Below are positions 6,631 through 9,310 of a DNA stretch of 9,310 bases, piece after piece. Both the position numbers and the translations under genes were made by a program. The DNA lies in the NCBI GenBank assembly GCA_020061995.1, contig JAGUXE010000133.1:1-9310 (forward strand). The letters are read 5' to 3'. Each line of letters starts with the position of its first letter. The first letter of the stretch is position 1. The notes under the pieces are model-generated. The model worked only from the letters and a program-made list of their open reading frames with translations, ran no database searches and had not been told where the DNA came from. Source of the stretch: Ignavibacteriales bacterium. Lineage in GTDB: Bacteria > Bacteroidota > Ignavibacteria > Ignavibacteriales > Ignavibacteriaceae.

Positions 6631-7864
6631 ATTTTTTTCTTTTTGATAAGTTATAAATTATGAGTATATAAATGGCCCATGTACTTACGATATAAATAAT
6701 GTGTGGACTGTATGTTACACTGTCAGAAAAAAAGCCAAGCACAATCCATTGTGATGTATAAACAGCAATCGAAAACAATACTATCCTGAAAAAGCTGTCA
6801 TTTACCGAACGCGAAAGTTTATACGCCTTTACAATTATAAAAAAACAAATAAACAGAAATATCATCACGCCGATAATGCCAGATATTACAATCAAGTTGG
6901 CATAAGTATTATCGTTTGTTACATAAAAGTCGCTGCCGTATGTGTTACTGTATGAAAATCCGACACCGAATAAAATGGACGTCTTTGCAACGGCAGTTAA
7001 CATCGATAAAAACAAAATAAACCGCCCAAAATAGTTTCCTTCAAAGTACCTCATCTCTGAATAAGCAGTCTCCAATCTACTGAACAATACATCAACCAGA
7101 TAAGTATTCGAAAAGAAATAAACAGTTATTCCAAGAAATGTAAATAGCAAAAGTAATATGCCTTTGAAATTCTGTCGAGAAATGCTGTTATATGCTATAA
7201 CAATTATGATTAAAACCAAGGTAGTTATAATCAGACTCCGGTGCAGGGTTGAGAACACACCTCCAAATAAAATTAATATCGAAGTCACATCCTTCATTAA
7301 AAAACCTCGGTAATTTTTATCTAACAGTCGCAAAGTTATCATATAAATACAAAAAGGCATTAATGTAGCACCAGGATGATAAACGCGGTAAACACCAGGC
7401 TGGAATTCGAAAGCTGCACTGAAATCAAGCTGAATTTTAAAAATAAACTGAAACAAAGCGACAGCTGCTGAGGCTATGCCGATATATTTCAACCACTGCA
7501 CATATTTCTTAAGTTTATCTTCGCTGTTTATATAATATATCATCGGTAAAAAAATAAAAAATGTAAACGGACCGTCCTTGATATTTCTTATTAAGTCGCG
7601 AATACTCTGCCCTTCGCTGACATTCCGTAAAAACTGGATTAGAATGATTAATAAGATAACATAAAACGGAAAAAGTATTTTATCATCTAGACGTATTCTA
7701 TTCCTTTTAGAGTAAAAAAAAAGACCTGAAAACAAAATAATAATTAATGTCTGCCCAATCTCGAAAGTTCCGAGGGGAGTATTAATCGCTAGAAAGTCGA
7801 GACTTCGGATAAAACCCAATCCACCACTTAGTATCAACACTGTAATAACTAAAAGCAAAAACAT
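6584..7864 (-). CDS. O-antigen polymerase/ligase-family membrane protein (Wzy-like)
   Basis: A 426-residue polytopic membrane protein with about 11-13 hydrophobic segments (approximately 4-19, 34-51, 62-80, 98-112, 126-143, 165-181, 193-227, 234-251, 283-301, 320-346, 357-376 and 386-405). Polymerase/ligase-family features are FSTLHRSLI (204-212, in the place of the SRxx motif of the Wzy_C region), the extracytoplasmic stretch around RLETAYSEMRYFEGNYFGRF (263-282) and GVGFSYSNTYG (300-310). DNTYANLIVISGIIG (318-332) matches the usual HNxYL...GIIG pattern but has DN for HN. Next to a flippase and glycosyltransferases it most likely polymerises flipped repeat units. A ligase attaching glycan to lipid A or protein is the alternative and cannot be excluded by sequence. 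The ATG overlaps the flippase stop by one base (TAATG). The hydrophilic C-terminal tail (KRKKYVQSTTTNLDS) is partly encoded in the 47-base overlap with the GT2 gene. Confidence 0.83.
   Translation of the reverse strand: MFLLLVITVLILSGGLGFIRSLDFLAINTPLGTFEIGQTLIIILFSGLFFYSKRNRIRLDDKILFPFYVILLIILIQFLRNVSEGQSIRDLIRNIKDGPFTFFIFLPMIYYINSEDKLKKYVQWLKYIGIASAAVALFQFIFKIQLDFSAAFEFQPGVYRVYHPGATLMPFCIYMITLRLLDKNYRGFLMKDVTSILILFGGVFSTLHRSLIITTLVLIIIVIAYNSISRQNFKGILLLLFTFLGITVYFFSNTYLVDVLFSRLETAYSEMRYFEGNYFGRFILFLSMLTAVAKTSILFGVGFSYSNTYGSDFYVTNDNTYANLIVISGIIGVMIFLFICFFIIVKAYKLSRSVNDSFFRIVLFSIAVYTSQWIVLGFFSDSVTYSPHIIYIVSTWAIYILIIYNLSKRKKYVQSTTTNLDSNPVV
6632..6644 (-). promoter_or_regulatory. A-rich leader before the GT2 start at 6630
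   Basis: The minus strand carries AAAAAGAAAAAAA ending one base before the ATG of the first GT2 gene. It lacks a proper Shine-Dalgarno. A-rich stretches of this kind are common ahead of start codons in Bacteroidota-like bacteria, where initiation depends less on pairing with 16S rRNA. It is also coding sequence of the polymerase-like gene, so its role as a leader is an inference. Confidence 0.3.
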
Positions 7865-9310
7865 TATTTAATTCCGAAAATACTTAGTATTTTATTCAAC
7901 TTTGAACTACCAAATAACAAATAAAGATCACTTTTATCAAATATTCGGAGTGTAATAGAACTAAAAGCAGCGACAATGATAAAAAATATTCCAAATATAA
8001 TTATCCCCCCAATTGATGCATTTACTATCAGATGAATGTAAACAATCCATGTAGCCGAAAGGATAATTAAAAACAGAAGCACTCTAGTTTTATAATACTC
8101 GCGGTAAAGATATGCAACATGTCTGAAGGTTTTTTTATAAATGATTTGAGTTAGGAAAAACCCAATTATAATCGCGAAAGTATAACCAAAAGAAAATCCA
8201 ATAAAACCAAATAAAAAAACTCCAAACACTATCCCGAGCAAATTCGCAAAAAGTGAAAAAACCTGTACATAAAGTGTTTTTTGAGGATATCCTAGACTAT
8301 TTAAGATTACATACGGGGGCGTTGCAATCGCGAGAACAAAATGCCCCAATAAAAATATCTGCGCGGTTGCTGATAAAAGCGAACTATTTATTTTAAGCCA
8401 CAGAGTCATAAAATCAGGCGTTATGATAATAAAAAAAGTATAAACAATCAGCGAAAGAGGAATTATATATTTTAATGATTTATTGCGGAGTTTTTCGATC
8501 ATCCCGAAACCGTGTTTCTCGTTCAATTCGGCTGCCGCGGGGAATAATGATGACAGCCCTGAGACTATAAACGATTTAATCTGGTTTACATACCTTAATG
8601 CAATTTCGTAGTAACCTACATAAGTTAGCGAAAAAAGATGAGAAATTAGTATTTTGTTTAGCGGTTCAACCCAGAATCTTAGAAGGTTCGATAGCTGCAG
8701 ATTAACGCTGTATAAAAACAATTCTTTGAATTTTGCCCTGCTGAAAAATTTAACATGTATACGCAGCAAAGGAAATATTCTTTTCGCTGCGAAAAAATTA
8801 ATAAACAGATTTACAACAGCCATCATTAGTAAATTGACAGCCAGTCCTCGAATTCCGAGCCCAATATACAGAAATAAAAATGTGCCTGCAGCATTTAAAA
8901 TAGACTCAAGCGTAAGAATGGAATTCGAAATATCCATACGTTGGTAACCGTCAACAATCGATTTAAAAATACCGCTGATGAAATTAAAGATTGACGAGAT
9001 TGTTGTAATTATTATAAGGAACTCAACAAGAGGCAAATTCTCGGTGATATTAAAAATATTCGACGCAATAAATTGGGCACTAAACAAAAAAACAATTAAA
9101 ATAACCAATGAAAGTCCAGTGAAAATAAACAGTGCTGTATTAACATATTCATTAATTCCGTCGACTCTTTTAGCAGCTTCTTCCTTTGCCACAAAACGAA
9201 TCAACGAAGTAGTAAAACCGAAATCTACAAATGTCCTGAAATTCGCCATCATCCCGGTTAACGCCCAGATTCCGTATCCTTTTGCTCCAATTTTTGATAA
9301 AGTGTATGGA
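7864..9310 (-). CDS. Wzx-type oligosaccharide flippase (5' end cut by window edge)
   Basis: A polytopic protein of the MOP/polysaccharide-exporter superfamily. The frame is open from the right edge: 19 further residues, PYTLSKIGAKGYGIWALTG, precede the first in-frame ATG pair at 9252-9247. They match the conserved first helix region of Wzx proteins (LG..xYGIWAL), and FGFTTSLIRFVAKE follows in the expected place. The ATG at 9252 is therefore internal and the true start lies beyond 9310. The visible 481 residues hold alternating hydrophobic helices to the end, for instance about LSLVILIVFLFSA, LVEFLIIITTISSIF, TFLFLYIGLGIRGLAV, LIVYTFFIIIT and FGIFFIIVAAFSSITL. Polar loops include ELNEKHGFGMIEKLRNKSLK. 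By family it moves undecaprenyl-linked repeat units to the periplasmic face. It is the most upstream gene visible and overlaps the polymerase-like gene by one base. Sampled GC is about 35%. Confidence 0.92.
   Translation of the reverse strand, partial: PYTLSKIGAKGYGIWALTGMMANFRTFVDFGFTTSLIRFVAKEEAAKRVDGINEYVNTALFIFTGLSLVILIVFLFSAQFIASNIFNITENLPLVEFLIIITTISSIFNFISGIFKSIVDGYQRMDISNSILTLESILNAAGTFLFLYIGLGIRGLAVNLLMMAVVNLFINFFAAKRIFPLLRIHVKFFSRAKFKELFLYSVNLQLSNLLRFWVEPLNKILISHLFSLTYVGYYEIALRYVNQIKSFIVSGLSSLFPAAAELNEKHGFGMIEKLRNKSLKYIIPLSLIVYTFFIIITPDFMTLWLKINSSLLSATAQIFLLGHFVLAIATPPYVILNSLGYPQKTLYVQVFSLFANLLGIVFGVFLFGFIGFSFGYTFAIIIGFFLTQIIYKKTFRHVAYLYREYYKTRVLLFLIILSATWIVYIHLIVNASIGGIIIFGIFFIIVAAFSSITLRIFDKSDLYLLFGSSKLNKILSIFGIK

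Noticed and set aside
7877..7893. Palindrome AAAATACT-T-AGTATTTT near the end of the flippase gene
   Set aside because: It is almost all AT, has a single-base loop and lies inside coding sequence directly before an overlapping gene. A terminator or operator is unlikely and chance is enough in AT-rich DNA.
8654..8947. Plus-strand open frame of 97 codons
   Set aside because: It is antisense to the flippase gene and lacks hydrophobic or domain features of its own.
1..9310. CRISPR arrays, tRNA/rRNA genes, insertion sequences, attachment sites
   Set aside because: Looked for direct repeats, terminal inverted repeats, tRNA-like folds and transposase motifs by eye; none seen, and the window is almost fully covered by the eight genes.

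Overview
The window is a stretch of a bacterial surface-polysaccharide (O-antigen, capsule or exopolysaccharide) biosynthesis locus of the Wzx/Wzy type. All eight genes lie on the minus strand, so transcription runs from high to low coordinates. There is essentially no intergenic space: neighbours overlap by 1 to 65 bases or are separated by 1 to 4 bases. This is what a single operon looks like, with the promoter outside the window (beyond 9310) and the terminator also outside (before 1). I found no RNA gene, mobile element, CRISPR array, promoter or terminator inside.

In transcription order: a flippase (Wzx type, 5' end cut by the window edge, 9310-7864); a polytopic O-antigen polymerase/ligase-type protein (Wzy-like, 7864-6584); a GT2 glycosyltransferase (6630-5731); a GT4 glycosyltransferase (5729-4575); a GT-B-fold transferase distantly like CDP-glycerol glycerophosphotransferases (4578-3298); a second, rhamnosyltransferase-like GT2 (3317-2421); a heparinase II/III-family protein (2485-551); and the N-terminal 182 residues of another GT4 glycosyltransferase (546-1, running off the left edge).

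How they would work together: the five transferases would successively add sugars (or other groups) to a lipid-linked repeat unit on the cytoplasmic face. Wzx would flip the finished unit, and the Wzy-like protein would polymerise it. The heparinase-like protein is the odd member, a putative polysaccharide lyase with its predicted catalytic residues present and no signal peptide. The initiating phosphoglycosyltransferase, chain-length regulator and nucleotide-sugar genes are not in the window.

Organism: the DNA is AT-rich, Shine-Dalgarno sequences are weak and some starts are preceded by A-rich stretches, which would fit Bacteroidota/Ignavibacteriota-type bacteria. This is a guess from style, not a demonstrated assignment. 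Hand counts on sampled 60-base lines show a clear composition change near 4.58 kb. The four upstream genes sit at about 35-39% GC. The four downstream genes fall from about 31% to about 23%. At the same point the start codons change from ATG to TTG for three genes in a row. The locus therefore looks mosaic, with the downstream half possibly of separate origin. I see no convincing wholly new system. The points most worth a second look are the mosaic junction, the heparinase-like protein and the unassigned GT-B transferase.
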